Source of the DNA: Caldilineaceae bacterium
GTDB lineage: Bacteria; Chloroflexota; Anaerolineae; Caldilineales; Caldilineaceae
DNA: 64,000 bases
NCBI GenBank assembly: GCA_958295845.1
Contig: OY282376.1
Coordinates: forward strand, 819,022-883,021
Direction: 5' to 3'
Shown here: positions 26,888 through 36,404 of the stretch, piece by piece
Layout of the letters: every line of letters starts with the position of its first letter
Position numbering within the stretch: position 1 is the stretch's first letter
Position numbers and translations under genes: made by a program
Notes under the pieces: generated by a model
Database searches by the model: none
What the model saw: the letters and a program-made list of their open reading frames with translations, nothing else
What the model was told of the DNA's origin: nothing

Positions 26888-26916
26888 TTGAACCTCATCC
26901 CGTTTCAAGCTATAAT
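26888..26916 (+). promoter_or_regulatory. Sigma-70 type promoter of importer locus B
   Basis: TTGAAC (26888-26893), 17-bp spacer, perfect TATAAT (26911-26916). The predicted start near 26923 leaves a leader of about 150 bases before the binding-protein gene. Confidence 0.85.
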
Positions 26917-27071
26917 GCGCCCGCCCTCACTCTAAGTGACGCCCATCTCGCGGCGTACAATTGCATCCCAAAAAGCGCTTAAGCAGCGCAGCACTAGCGC
27001 ACTAATCGCAGTCTAGTTTTCGCATTCCCAAAGCCTGACCCTAGGCACATAATCATTTAAGGAGAAAGTCA

Positions 27072-29102
27072 ATGCAGAAACAAAAACCGGTCCGCCTATT
27101 AGCGATGCTGCTGATCGCTCTCTTGGCAGTAGGCGTCCTGGCGGCCTGCGGCGGCGCAGAACCGGCCGCCCCCGCTGAGGAATCTGCCGCTGCTGCAGCA
27201 GAAGACTCCGGCGAAGAAATGGCAGCCGACGACGGCGTCAGCACCAATCAGGCGCCCGCATTCCAGGAAATGGTCCGCAACGGCGACCTGCCTCCCCTGG
27301 CTGAGCGTCTGCCCGTCAACCCCGCCATCGTCGAACCCGTCGAGGGAATCGGACAGTATGGCGGCACCTGGAACACAGCCCTGGTCGGCGGCTCCGATAC
27401 CGCCTGGCTCGTCCGCACCGTCAGCTACATTCACCCGATGGGGTGGACCCCGCAATGGGACGGCGTAGTTCCCAATGCTGTGGAAGACGTCATCGCCAGT
27501 GATGACGCCAGCGAGTACACCTTCATCTTCCGCGAAGGCCAGAAATGGTCCGATGGCGAGCCCTTTACCGCCCACGACCTTGCCTTCTGGTGGAATGACC
27601 AGATCCTGAATGAAGAGCTGAGCCCCGGCGGGACACCCGGCTGGATGCGCGCCGGCGAAACCGACGCGACCTTCGAGGCCGTCGACGACCACACCCTGAA
27701 AATCACCTTCGACGCCCCCAACGGCCTCTTCCTGCAGAACCTGGCCACCCCCAGCGGCAGCATCTTCACCCGTGTTCCCATGCACTACTGCTCCCAGTTC
27801 CACGTGGATTACAACACCGAGAACCTGGATGCGCTGATCGCTGAGAACAACGCAAACGACTGGGTGAATCTCTACCAAATGAAGTGCTCCGCCGTACCCG
27901 GCACACCTTCCGACTCGCGCTGGTTCAACGCCGACCTCCCAACGCTGATGCCTTGGAAAGTTTCCGTGGCCTACGGCGAGGGCCCCCAGATGATCCTGGA
28001 GCGCAATCCTTACTATTGGAAGGTAGATACCGAAGGCAACCAGCTGCCCTACATCGATCGCGTAGTCTATGACATTCTGGAAGACCGCGAGGTTCTGTTG
28101 CTGAAGGTGCTCAACGGCGAAATCGACATGATGAGCCGTCACTTCAACACCAATGACAACAAGGCCGTTATTGCCGACAATCGCGAAGCCGGAGAGTATG
28201 AATTCTTCGAGACGCGCAGCATCGGCAATACCACCGGGTTCCACTTCAACCTGACCCATAAAGATGAGCGCTTGCGCGAAATCTTCAACGACAAGAACTT
28301 CCGCATCGCCATGTCCCACTGCCTCAACCGCCAGGAAATCATCGATGTACTTTACATCGGTCAAGGCGAACCCATGCAGAGTTCCATTCCCAAGGACATG
28401 GCTGAGTTCTACGACGAAGAGTGGTATTCGCTCTATACCGAATTCGACCAGGATCTGGCCCACCAGTACCTGGCCGACGCTGGCATGACCGAGCAAGACG
28501 CCGACGGCTACTTCCTCGGTCCGGACGGCGAGCCCTTCTCCTTCGTGGTGCAGGCCACCGAGGCCTTCGGCTTCCATGACCGCGCTGAGATGGCCGTAAA
28601 CCAATGGCAGGACTGCGGCGTCAACGCTCAGCTGAGCATCGTTGACCGCACCCTCCTCTACCAGCGCAAAGACGCCAACGAGCATGATGTTCACGTCTGG
28701 GGTGCCGGCACCGGCCCGCAGATCTTCCTCGATCCGCGTCATTTCTTCCCCTTCAGCGGCGAGTCCACCTTCGCACAGGCTTGGGTCACTTGGCGTACCA
28801 ACCCCAGCGGCGCCGGCGCCATGACGCAGCCGGAAGAACCGCCGGACATCGTCAAGCACCAGATGGACCTGTACGCACAGATTCTCTCTTCTGGAGACCA
28901 GGCCAGGCAGAACGAGCTGATGAAGGAGATCCTGGCGATCGCGAAGGAACAGTTCTACGTGATCGGCACCTCCTCCAGCCCTCCGGGTTACGGCATCGTC
29001 AAAAACACCTTCCACAACGTGCCTACCTCGATGCCGGGCTCCTGGCAGTATCCGACACCGGCTCCCACGCAGCCTGAGCAGTATTGGATCAGTGGTGAGT
29101 AA
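27072..29102 (+). CDS. Family 5 extracellular solute-binding lipoprotein, locus B
   Basis: A protein of 676 residues. Unlike its paralogues it has a Sec-type lipoprotein signal (MQKQKPVRLLAMLLIALLAV, then GVLAAC with Cys26) instead of a twin-arginine signal. An Ala/Glu-rich linker follows, then the shared APAFQEMVRNGDLPPLAERL segment and the family 5 core (FIFREGQKWSDGEPFTAHDL; FRIAMSHCLNRQEI). An AAGGAGAA ribosome-binding site precedes the ATG and a strong promoter lies 155 bp upstream. As the first gene of a complete six-gene importer operon it supplies ligand to the DppB/DppC pore. The different export route suggests a distinct lineage or ligand. Confidence 0.94.
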   Translation: MQKQKPVRLLAMLLIALLAVGVLAACGGAEPAAPAEESAAAAAEDSGEEMAADDGVSTNQAPAFQEMVRNGDLPPLAERLPVNPAIVEPVEGIGQYGGTWNTALVGGSDTAWLVRTVSYIHPMGWTPQWDGVVPNAVEDVIASDDASEYTFIFREGQKWSDGEPFTAHDLAFWWNDQILNEELSPGGTPGWMRAGETDATFEAVDDHTLKITFDAPNGLFLQNLATPSGSIFTRVPMHYCSQFHVDYNTENLDALIAENNANDWVNLYQMKCSAVPGTPSDSRWFNADLPTLMPWKVSVAYGEGPQMILERNPYYWKVDTEGNQLPYIDRVVYDILEDREVLLLKVLNGEIDMMSRHFNTNDNKAVIADNREAGEYEFFETRSIGNTTGFHFNLTHKDERLREIFNDKNFRIAMSHCLNRQEIIDVLYIGQGEPMQSSIPKDMAEFYDEEWYSLYTEFDQDLAHQYLADAGMTEQDADGYFLGPDGEPFSFVVQATEAFGFHDRAEMAVNQWQDCGVNAQLSIVDRTLLYQRKDANEHDVHVWGAGTGPQIFLDPRHFFPFSGESTFAQAWVTWRTNPSGAGAMTQPEEPPDIVKHQMDLYAQILSSGDQARQNELMKEILAIAKEQFYVIGTSSSPPGYGIVKNTFHNVPTSMPGSWQYPTPAPTQPEQYWISGE

Positions 29103-29124
29103 CGTTAACGTAATGTAAGCAATC

Positions 29125-29158
29125 AGGAGTGGAGAGCGAACGTTCGCTCTCCACTCCT
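29125..29158 (+). promoter_or_regulatory. Perfect 34-base inverted repeat between binding protein and DppB (locus B)
   Basis: A 17-bp arm repeats with no spacer (centre AACG/CGTT). Folded as RNA it gives a ~15-bp stem with a tight loop. There is no T-run, so partial termination or mRNA stabilisation is likelier than full stop. It could also be read as a protein-binding palindrome. Confidence 0.8.
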
Positions 29159-29191
29159 CCTTTGCCGCTCCATATTCGATAGGGCCCTTCC

Positions 29192-30178
29192 ATGCTTCAA
29201 TTCCTTCTGCGCCGATTGCTCTACATGGTTCCTACCCTGCTCGCAATTTCAATCGTCGCGTTCGTCATCATTCAACTGCCTCCCGGCGACTTTCTCACGA
29301 CCATGGTGGCCTCGATGGCGGCACAGGATGAAGACATGGATCAGGCGGCCATGCGCGCCCTTGAAGAGCAATATGGGCTCGGTCAACCTGTTCACATTCA
29401 ATACCTGAAATGGATGCAGGGAATCCTCTTCAGAGGCGATTTTGGCGACTCATTTGGCTGGAACAAACCGGTCTCCGATCTGGTATGGGGACGCCTTGCC
29501 TTGACATTCGTCCTGTCTCTTGCCAGCCTGCTATTTGTCTGGGTGGTGGCATTTCCTATTGGCATCTATTCAGCCGTCAAACAGTACTCTATTGGCGACT
29601 ACTTCGCCACCTTCATCGGATTTCTTGGCCTCGCCACGCCTAACTTTCTCTTGGCTCTTATCCTGATGTATATCGCCTTCAAATATTTCAATCAGAGCGT
29701 GGGCGGCCTCTTTTCACCCGAATACCAGGGGGCCCCCTGGAGTTGGGGGAGGGTGGCCGACCTCTTTGCCCATCTCTGGGTGCCCGTGGTGATTATCGGT
29801 ACGGCCGGTACCGCAAGCCTCATCCGCATCATGCGCGCCAATCTACTCGACGAACTTCGTAAACCCTACGTCGTGACCGCCCGCGCCAAGGGCCTCCCTG
29901 AATGGAGGCTCCTGTTCAAATATCCCGTGCGCATCGCACTAAATCCCTTTGTAAGCACTGTCGGCTGGGTGCTGCCCACGCTGGTCTCTGGCGCAGCCAT
30001 CGTTTCCATCGTGTTGAGCCTGCCTACCACTGGCCCTCTGTTGATCCGTGCACTTCTGCAGCAGGACATGTACCTGGCCGCCAGCTTTATCATGTTGCTG
30101 AGCATCCTCACCGTAATTGGCACCTTGGTTTCCGATCTGCTGCTTGCCTGGCTGGACCCCCGCATCCGCATGGAGTAA
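29192..30178 (+). CDS. Peptide-type ABC importer permease (DppB/OppB family), locus B
   Basis: A protein of 328 residues with six helices. QLPPGDFLTTMVASMAA follows helix 1 and the EAA loop reads ELRKPYVVTARAKGLPE. It aligns over its whole length with the locus A and C permeases. No clear ribosome-binding site lies before the ATG, so translation may be weak or coupled. DppC starts 31 bp later. Confidence 0.94.
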   Translation: MLQFLLRRLLYMVPTLLAISIVAFVIIQLPPGDFLTTMVASMAAQDEDMDQAAMRALEEQYGLGQPVHIQYLKWMQGILFRGDFGDSFGWNKPVSDLVWGRLALTFVLSLASLLFVWVVAFPIGIYSAVKQYSIGDYFATFIGFLGLATPNFLLALILMYIAFKYFNQSVGGLFSPEYQGAPWSWGRVADLFAHLWVPVVIIGTAGTASLIRIMRANLLDELRKPYVVTARAKGLPEWRLLFKYPVRIALNPFVSTVGWVLPTLVSGAAIVSIVLSLPTTGPLLIRALLQQDMYLAASFIMLLSILTVIGTLVSDLLLAWLDPRIRME

Positions 30179-30208
30179 TTGTCGAAGCAATAGAAGAGGG
30201 AAGACTCA

Positions 30209-31372
30209 ATGGCCGTAACTGATGCCAAAACGCTGCCTCCAGAAACCGTCTCGCAAAGAGCCGCAGAGGCTGAAATAGAAAGCAGCGTATCCGTCGCCTC
30301 GCAATGGCAACTGATGTGGTGGAAGTTCCGTAAACACCGTATGGCAATGGTAGGCGGTGTCGTAACTCTGATCATATACGCCATTGCGATATTCGTTGAG
30401 TTCCTCTCACCTTCCAGCCCCGGCGTAATTCGCGCCGATTACACTTGGGCGCCCCCCCAACAACTCCACCTGTTCCGCCAAACCGAACAGGGCATGCGCT
30501 GGGACCCCTATGTCAATGGCTATAAAGTTGAAATCGATCCTGAAGCCCTTAGGCGGACATTCGTGATCGACGAGGAAACCATCGTTGACGTCGGCTTCTT
30601 CGTGCGCGGTGAACCTTACAAGATGTGGGGCCTGTGGGAATCTAACCTCCACCTGATCGGCTCGACCGACGCCGAGGTGCCTGTCTACTTCCTCGGCGCA
30701 GACCGCATGGGTCGCGACCTACTAAGCAGTATGATCTACGGCACACGCGTCTCAATGTCGATCGGTCTCCTGGGTGTCATCCTTAGCTTCTTCCTGGGTA
30801 TCTTGCTTGGCGGCATCTCCGGCTTCTACGGCGGAACCGTCGACAACCTCATCCAACGAATTATCGAATTCATCCGCTCGATCCCCACCATCCCGCTCTG
30901 GATGGGGCTCGCCGCAGCCCTGCCCACAGACTGGCCGCCCCTGCGCATCTATTTCGGCATCACCATCATCCTTTCTTTCATCGGCTGGACCGGCCTGGCC
31001 CGCGTCGTGCGCGGCCGCTTCCTCTCCCTCCGCACCGAAGACTTCGTCATGGCCGCCCGCCTCGACGGAGCAAGCGAGCTGACCACCATCTGGCGCCACA
31101 TGGTCCCCTCATTCTTCAGCCACATCATCGCCTCACTGACCCTTTCCATACCCGGCATGATCCTGGCTGAAACATCCCTTAGCTTCCTCGGCCTCGGCCT
31201 GCGCCGCCCGGTCGTCAGCTGGGGCGTCCTCCTCCAGGAAGCCCAAAACATCCGCTCAGTCGCCACCGCCCCCTGGCTCCTGATCCCGGGACTCGCCGTA
31301 CTTGTCGCAGTTCTCGCACTCAACTTCCTGGGCGACGGCCTCCGCGACGCCGCCGACCCCTACAATCGCTAG
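30209..31372 (+). CDS. Peptide-type ABC importer permease (DppC/OppC family) with extracytoplasmic insertion, locus B
   Basis: A protein of 387 residues, about 90 longer than DppC. The first helix (~46-66, after WWKFRKHRMAMVGG) is followed by a ~90-residue soluble stretch (~70-160) before the usual FLGADRMGRDLLSSMIYGTR. The rest is standard: five more helices, EAA loop RTEDFVMAARLDGASE, C-terminal NFLGDGLRDAADP. The insertion should lie outside the membrane, near the binding protein. A GAGGGA ribosome-binding site is present. Confidence 0.93.
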   Translation: MAVTDAKTLPPETVSQRAAEAEIESSVSVASQWQLMWWKFRKHRMAMVGGVVTLIIYAIAIFVEFLSPSSPGVIRADYTWAPPQQLHLFRQTEQGMRWDPYVNGYKVEIDPEALRRTFVIDEETIVDVGFFVRGEPYKMWGLWESNLHLIGSTDAEVPVYFLGADRMGRDLLSSMIYGTRVSMSIGLLGVILSFFLGILLGGISGFYGGTVDNLIQRIIEFIRSIPTIPLWMGLAAALPTDWPPLRIYFGITIILSFIGWTGLARVVRGRFLSLRTEDFVMAARLDGASELTTIWRHMVPSFFSHIIASLTLSIPGMILAETSLSFLGLGLRRPVVSWGVLLQEAQNIRSVATAPWLLIPGLAVLVAVLALNFLGDGLRDAADPYNR

Positions 31373-31373
31373 C

Positions 31374-31436
31374 ACCGACTCACTGACCACCGACTATCGA
31401 CCACCGACCACCGACCACTGACTACTGGCCACTGCC
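31374..31436 (+). repeat. Heptamer array (ACCGACC/ACTGACC) between DppC and OppD
   Basis: Nine or so degenerate units (CACTGACCACCGAC, CGACCACCGACCACTGAC and so on), ending in CCACTGCCGTTCC just before the OppD start. It fills the whole intergenic gap and leaves no recognisable ribosome-binding site for OppD. Confidence 0.75.
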
Positions 31437-31441
31437 GTTCC

Positions 31442-32512
31442 ATGGAAACTCCCGTACTGATCGAAATCAAAAACCTCAAAACCCACTTCTTCCTTGACGA
31501 AGGCACCGTCCAGGCCGTCAACGGGGTCGACTTTACCATTCACCAGCACAAGACCCTCTGCGTCGTCGGCGAGAGCGGCTGCGGCAAAAGCGTCACCGCC
31601 CGCTCGATTCTGCAGATCGTCGATCAACCCGGCCGCATCGTCGAGGGCGAGATCCTCTACCACCGCCCCGACCGCTTGACCGGCATCGGTAGCAGTGGGA
31701 CGACGCCCAACGGCAATGGCGCTGACGGCAGTTCGACAACAGAAATAATCGACCTTGCCGCCCTGAACCCCCGCGGTAGGCAGATCCGAGAGATCCGCGG
31801 CCAGGATATCTCCATGATCTTCCAGGAGCCGATGACCTCGCTCAGCCCCATCCACACCGTCGGCAACCAGATCACCGAAGCAATAAAGCTGCATACCGAT
31901 ATGCTCGACGAAGAGGCCGATGAGCATGCCATCGAACTGCTGCGCCGCGTCGGCATCCCTCGCCCCGAAGAACGCTTGGGCACCTATCCCTTCGAGCTCA
32001 GCGGCGGCATGCGCCAGCGCGTCATGATCGCAATGGCCCTCTCCTGCAACCCGGCCCTGCTGATCGCCGACGAACCCACCACCGCCGTCGACGTCACAAC
32101 CCAGGCCCAGATCCTTGAGCTGCTTGAGGAGCTGCAGGATGAGTTCGGCATGGCCATCATGCTCATCACCCACGACCTCGGCGTCGTCGCCGAAATGGCA
32201 GACGACGTCGTCGTAATGTATCTGGGCCAGGTAGCGGAACGCGGCGACGTGGACTCGATCTTCCACGATCCCAAACACCCCTACACACAGTCCCTTCTCA
32301 AGTCGATTCCGCGCCTTGGTATCAGCCGCACTTTGCAACGGCTGGACTCCATACGCGGCATGGTCCCCGACCCATACAACAGGCCAACCGGCTGTATGTT
32401 CGGGCCCCGCTGCGATCACTTTATGCCCGGCCGCTGCGACGCCATCAACCCGCCCGCAATTCAGTTAGGGGATGGCCGCGAGGTCCACTGTCTGTTATAC
32501 GAAGAAGAATAA
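31442..32512 (+). CDS. Peptide-type ABC importer ATPase (OppD/DppD family), locus B
   Basis: A protein of 356 residues. Walker A GESGCGKS is at 43-50, signature [15 protein letters not shown], Walker [14 protein letters not shown], switch His in LITHDLG. The C-terminal oligopeptide motif [16 protein letters not shown] is present. A low-complexity insertion (~80-102, Gly/Ser/Thr/Asn-rich, [20 protein letters not shown]) sits in the beta region before the Q-loop; the locus D OppD has only a short charged stretch there. It pairs with the OppF that follows. Confidence 0.94.
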   Translation: METPVLIEIKNLKTHFFLDEGTVQAVNGVDFTIHQHKTLCVVGESGCGKSVTARSILQIVDQPGRIVEGEILYHRPDRLTGIGSSGTTPNGNGADGSSTTEIIDLAALNPRGRQIREIRGQDISMIFQEPMTSLSPIHTVGNQITEAIKLHTDMLDEEADEHAIELLRRVGIPRPEERLGTYPFELSGGMRQRVMIAMALSCNPALLIADEPTTAVDVTTQAQILELLEELQDEFGMAIMLITHDLGVVAEMADDVVVMYLGQVAERGDVDSIFHDPKHPYTQSLLKSIPRLGISRTLQRLDSIRGMVPDPYNRPTGCMFGPRCDHFMPGRCDAINPPAIQLGDGREVHCLLYEEE

Positions 32513-32594
32513 GCGCGCCGGCCGCGGCGTCGAACGCCGCGCTTTATGTACCGCAGCTTCGCCAATTTGATGAAATGAAAGTTCCCTCAAGCCA

Positions 32595-33686
32595 ATGAGC
32601 GCACAACAGACAAACGGTTCACAGCAATCCACATCGGCCAACGGCAGCGCAGCCGCTGACAATGTCCTGCTCGATGTCAAAAACCTGCAGAAATGGTTCC
32701 CGATCACCGCCGGTTTCTTCCGCCGCACAGTCGGCCATGTTAAGGCTGTGGATGACATCTCCTTCCACGTCCTTCAGGGTGAAACCGTCGGCCTTGTCGG
32801 GGAAAGCGGCTGCGGCAAAACAACGGCCGGCCGCTGCATCCTGCGCGCCTACGACCTCACCGGCGGCCAGGTTCTGTTCCAGGATCATGATGGCAAGATG
32901 GTCGACCTCGGCCCCCTGACCAACAACGAGATGAAACCCTATCGCCAGCAGGTCCGCATGATCTTTCAGGACCCCTTCAACTCCCTGAATCCACGCATGC
33001 CTGTCATCGATATCGTCGGCGACCCCCTCAGAATCAACAGCGTCGCCTCCGGTCAGGAGTTGGAAGACCGCGTTGCATCCCTCCTCGCTAGGGTCGGCCT
33101 GCGGCCCGAATACATGCGCCGCTACCCCCATGCCTTCAGCGGCGGCGAAAGACAGCGCATCGGCATCGCCCGCGCCCTCTCCCTCGACCCCCGCCTCGTC
33201 GTCGCCGATGAAGCCGTCTCCGCCCTCGACGTCTCCGTCCGCGCCCAGATACTCAACCTGATCAAGGACCTGCAGGAAGAGTTCAACCTCACCTATCTCT
33301 TCGTCTCCCACGACCTCAGCGTGATCGAGTACATTTGCGATCGCGTCGTCGTCATGTACGTCGGAAAAATAGTTGAAGTCGCCGAAACTGAAGAACTGTT
33401 CGAGCAGCCATTCCACCCCTATACAGAAGCATTGCTCTCCGCAGTGCCCAACCCTGACCCCCGCATGCGGCAGCAGAAAGCCCGCATCGTCCTGGAGGGT
33501 GATGTCGCAGACCCCGCTAACCCGCCCAGCGGCTGCTACTTCCATCCCCGCTGCCGCTACGTCCAGGACCAGTGCAGCCACGAAACACCGGAGCTGCGCG
33601 AAGTCGCCCCCGGACACTTCGCCGCCTGCCACTTTGCCGAGGAGTTGACCCTCACCGGCGTCACCGCCAGCGGAGAACTGGGATGA
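32595..33686 (+). CDS. Peptide-type ABC importer ATPase (OppF/DppF family), locus B
   Basis: A protein of 363 residues. After a Ser/Gln/Asn-rich lead, Walker [10 protein letters not shown] is at 69-77, then [28 protein letters not shown] (DEA rather than DEP) and FVSHDLSV. The C-terminal [14 protein letters not shown] motif is present. It is very similar to the locus A OppF. The stop overlaps the next start (ATGA at 33683), tying translation to the small membrane protein. Confidence 0.94.
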   Translation: MSAQQTNGSQQSTSANGSAAADNVLLDVKNLQKWFPITAGFFRRTVGHVKAVDDISFHVLQGETVGLVGESGCGKTTAGRCILRAYDLTGGQVLFQDHDGKMVDLGPLTNNEMKPYRQQVRMIFQDPFNSLNPRMPVIDIVGDPLRINSVASGQELEDRVASLLARVGLRPEYMRRYPHAFSGGERQRIGIARALSLDPRLVVADEAVSALDVSVRAQILNLIKDLQEEFNLTYLFVSHDLSVIEYICDRVVVMYVGKIVEVAETEELFEQPFHPYTEALLSAVPNPDPRMRQQKARIVLEGDVADPANPPSGCYFHPRCRYVQDQCSHETPELREVAPGHFAACHFAEELTLTGVTASGELG

Positions 33687-34060
33687 CCTCGATGCAAGAA
33701 CAGCTCGACGCACAATCCCCCTGGCTGACCAGAGGAAAATACGTACTCTACTTCCTCAACTGGGTCGCCTTCGTTGGCCTGACCTTCTACCTACTGACGA
33801 GGCTGAGGCTTAACCTGCTTCTCCTTATTGAAGTCCTCGACATAAATCGCTGGGCCAGGTCGGCCGTACATAACTTCAGCTTCGTCATCCTGGGCCTTGT
33901 CGGTCTGAGCATGGTGATTGTCGTCGAAAACTATCTTCGCACAGCCGTACCCAAGAGCCTCCTGGCACGGCGCACTGCTATCACCGTCGGCTCCGTACTC
34001 ATTCTCCTCGTGGCCTCGTTAGCCCTTCACAGGTTCTTGCTCTATCTCGTGATGACGTAG
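33683..34060 (+). CDS. Small three-helix membrane protein at the end of locus B
   Basis: A protein of 125 residues from the ATG that overlaps the OppF stop; a second ATG nine bases on is possible. Three predicted helices lie at ~18-38, ~61-80 and ~95-115. [18 protein letters not shown] after helix 2 matches [18 protein letters not shown] of the locus A protein at 25798. Two diverged copies beside two OppF genes suggest a genuine accessory component of these importers. Confidence 0.72.
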   Translation: MTSMQEQLDAQSPWLTRGKYVLYFLNWVAFVGLTFYLLTRLRLNLLLLIEVLDINRWARSAVHNFSFVILGLVGLSMVIVVENYLRTAVPKSLLARRTAITVGSVLILLVASLALHRFLLYLVMT

Positions 34061-34136
34061 TCGACCCGCGTCCACCTTACCCATCTACCGGCGCCGCGCC
34101 GGGAAATTCCGCCCCGGTGAAGCAAAAAAATACGTT

Positions 34137-34164
34137 TTGCTTTTCAATTTCCAACAGGTATACT
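34137..34164 (+). promoter_or_regulatory. Probable promoter of importer locus C
   Basis: TTGCTT (34137-34142), 16-bp spacer, TATACT (34159-34164), about 130 bp before the first binding-protein gene. An A/T-rich stem AGCAAAA/TTTTGCT at 34121-34141 overlaps the -35 box; it could be a weak terminator of locus B or an operator. Confidence 0.6.
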
Positions 34165-34297
34165 TCTGCCCACGCTGGCGCTTTTCCCGCTTTACGGCGG
34201 TCCACGATATAGCGCGTACCATCTTTTGAAAAGCAGCCAAAAAACAGGCATTATTCAAGGTGATTCCTTAGCCCTTCCCACCCAAGGAGACAATCCT

Positions 34298-36322
34298 ATG
34301 AAAGGTCTGAAATCCATCAAAACTGATGTAACGCGCAGGGATTTTGTGCGTCTGTCAGCGATGGCTGGCGCCGGCACGGTCCTTGTTGCCTGCGGTGCAG
34401 GCGGAGCCCCCGCAGCCGAAGCCCCAATGGAAGAGGCGCCGGCCGAATCTGCCGCCGAAGCCGCTCCCGGTTCAGGCTCCATGTACAACGAGGCCCCGCG
34501 GCTCGCCGAGATGGTCGCCAATGGTGACCTGCCTCCCGTTGACGAGCGTCTGCCTGTGAGCCCGCTCGTGCTTGAGGGGCTCGACGGTGTCGGCAACTAC
34601 GGCGGCCTCTGGCGCGCCGGCCGCCGCGGCCAGGCCGACCACTTCGCCGTCAACCAGGTGATTATCCGCGGCGCACTGTCGATCAACCAGGAGCTGACGA
34701 TCAACCCCATGGTTGCCGAATCCTGGTCGGTTAGCGACGACGCCACCGAGTTCACCTTCAACCTGCGTGAAGGCATGAAGTGGTCGGACGGGGCGCCATT
34801 CACATCGGCCGATATCAGGTTCTGGTATGACGAAGAGATGCACAACGAAGAGTTGACACCGGTTTTCCCGGCCTGGCTCACCAGCGTCGTCGACGGCGAA
34901 AATGTGCCCGCAGAACTGTCTACGCCCGACGACACGACCGCAACCTTCAAGTTTGCCAGCCCCAATGCGCTCTTCCACTACAGCGCCGGCATCCTTCTCT
35001 CATTCCCTGTCCGCTCCGCCGAGTACATGAAGCAGTTCCACCCCGACCATACCGACGACCCGGCCGCGCTCGACCAGATGATCGCCGACGCCGACCTGGA
35101 GCTGTGGACCGATCTGTATGTCGACAAGCGCAGCGGCCGCCACGAGAATCCCGAATCGCCCATGCTCTGGCCATGGACTGTCGGAACCGATTTCACCGAG
35201 CCGCTTGTTACCGCGGTCCGCAACCCCTACTTCTGGGCAGTGGACACGGACGGCAACCAGCTCCCCTACATCGACGACCTCACCTTCCGCCAGTTCACCG
35301 ACCCCGACGTCTATGCGCTCTGGTGCATCAACGGCGAGATCGATTGCCAGTCCCGTCATGTGCGCAACACCGACATCACCGTCCTCAAAGAGAACGAAGA
35401 GGCCGGCGACTACAAGCTCCAGATCTGGCGCCGCACTGCCGTCTACGGTCTGCACCTTAACATGACCGCCAAGGAACCGCGCCTGCGCGAACTCTTCCAG
35501 GCGCGTGACTTCCGCATCGCCTGCTCGATCGGCGTTGACCGCGACGCCATCAACGAGCTCGTCTTCGACGGCACCGCCACCAACATGCAGTACGGCCCGC
35601 CCGTCGAATCACCCCTGTACGTCGAAGAACTGAACAACGCCCACCTCGAATATGACCCTGACAGAGCCAACGCCCTCATCGACGGCCTCGGCTACACTGA
35701 ACGCGACGATGACGGTTATCGCGTCTGGAAGGACGGCAGTGGCGAACGCATCCGCTGGACCATGCTGGGCGGCCCCACAGTCACCGACAACGACCAGCTG
35801 CTCATAGATTACATCACTGAAATGGGCTTCGAGATCAACTACCGCGGCGCCGAACGCGCCCTCGCCCAGGAACTCGACCGCAACAACGACATCGAGGCCA
35901 GGACCACCTTCATGGACCGCAACCTCATCCCCCTCGCCGACCCGGTCATCTGGATCAACCGCGCCAACACCGAGCGCCCGTGGGGCAACGCCTGGCAGAT
36001 GTGGTCCGTCAACCCCGACAACCCCATCGGCGAGCCCCCGCCCGACGGCCACTGGCAATGGGACCTCTGGCGCATCTGGGACGAGATCCGCGTCACCGCC
36101 GACGGCGACAAGCAGAACGAGCTGTTCAAAGAGATCCTCCGCATCTGGGGCAGGGAACTGCCCACCGTCGGCTACTTCGGCGAACTGCCCCGACCGGTCG
36201 TCGTCCGCAACGGCTTCAAGGGCATCCACGCCGGCTACCCCTGGGACTGCTGCCGCGGCGTCTACGAGCACATCATCGACAACGCCACCTGGTACTGGGA
36301 AGATCCGGAAAACCATATGTAA
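34298..36322 (+). CDS. Family 5 extracellular solute-binding lipoprotein, locus C copy 1
   Basis: A protein of 674 residues from the ATG at 34298, which has an AAGGAG site nine bases upstream; the reading frame runs 24 codons further without signal-peptide character. Tat signal TRRDFVRLS at 12-20, lipobox Cys32 (VLVACGAGG). After the linker comes YNEAPRLAEMVANGDLPPVDERL, split here by no gap from the core (FTFNLREGMKWSDGAPFTSAD). It is closely similar along its length to the next gene, so a tandem duplication produced the pair. Confidence 0.94.
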   Translation: MKGLKSIKTDVTRRDFVRLSAMAGAGTVLVACGAGGAPAAEAPMEEAPAESAAEAAPGSGSMYNEAPRLAEMVANGDLPPVDERLPVSPLVLEGLDGVGNYGGLWRAGRRGQADHFAVNQVIIRGALSINQELTINPMVAESWSVSDDATEFTFNLREGMKWSDGAPFTSADIRFWYDEEMHNEELTPVFPAWLTSVVDGENVPAELSTPDDTTATFKFASPNALFHYSAGILLSFPVRSAEYMKQFHPDHTDDPAALDQMIADADLELWTDLYVDKRSGRHENPESPMLWPWTVGTDFTEPLVTAVRNPYFWAVDTDGNQLPYIDDLTFRQFTDPDVYALWCINGEIDCQSRHVRNTDITVLKENEEAGDYKLQIWRRTAVYGLHLNMTAKEPRLRELFQARDFRIACSIGVDRDAINELVFDGTATNMQYGPPVESPLYVEELNNAHLEYDPDRANALIDGLGYTERDDDGYRVWKDGSGERIRWTMLGGPTVTDNDQLLIDYITEMGFEINYRGAERALAQELDRNNDIEARTTFMDRNLIPLADPVIWINRANTERPWGNAWQMWSVNPDNPIGEPPPDGHWQWDLWRIWDEIRVTADGDKQNELFKEILRIWGRELPTVGYFGELPRPVVVRNGFKGIHAGYPWDCCRGVYEHIIDNATWYWEDPENHM

Positions 36323-36338
36323 GCCACACAGTGCAATT

Positions 36339-36369
36339 AGGCGTGGGAAGAATCTCTTTTCCCACGCCT
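36339..36369 (+). promoter_or_regulatory. Intercistronic hairpin between the two binding proteins of locus C
   Basis: An 11-bp perfect stem (36339-36349 with 36359-36369) and nine-base loop, with T-rich bases inside the loop but no T-run after it. Likely RNA-stabilising or partially terminating. Confidence 0.65.
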
Positions 36370-36404
36370 CGATTGAGCCTTCTTTCACAGACAAGGAGAC
36401 AAGT

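Larger units (their letters stand above)
26182..27071. other. Large divergent intergenic region between importer loci A and B
   Basis: 890 bp without a supported gene. It holds a TATAAT-like box for the leftward operon (26201-26206), a heptamer array (26365-26392), copy 2 of the 83-bp repeat (26405-26487), a degenerate heptamer array (26530-26585), ~300 bp with no recognised feature, and the strong rightward promoter of locus B at 26888-26916. Both operons may be regulated from here; I see no clear operator palindrome. Confidence 0.65.

Noticed and set aside
34121..34141. AGCAAAA/TTTTGCT stem as terminator of locus B
   Set aside because: Seven A/T-rich pairs only and overlapping a promoter -35 box; kept as a note in the promoter entry.
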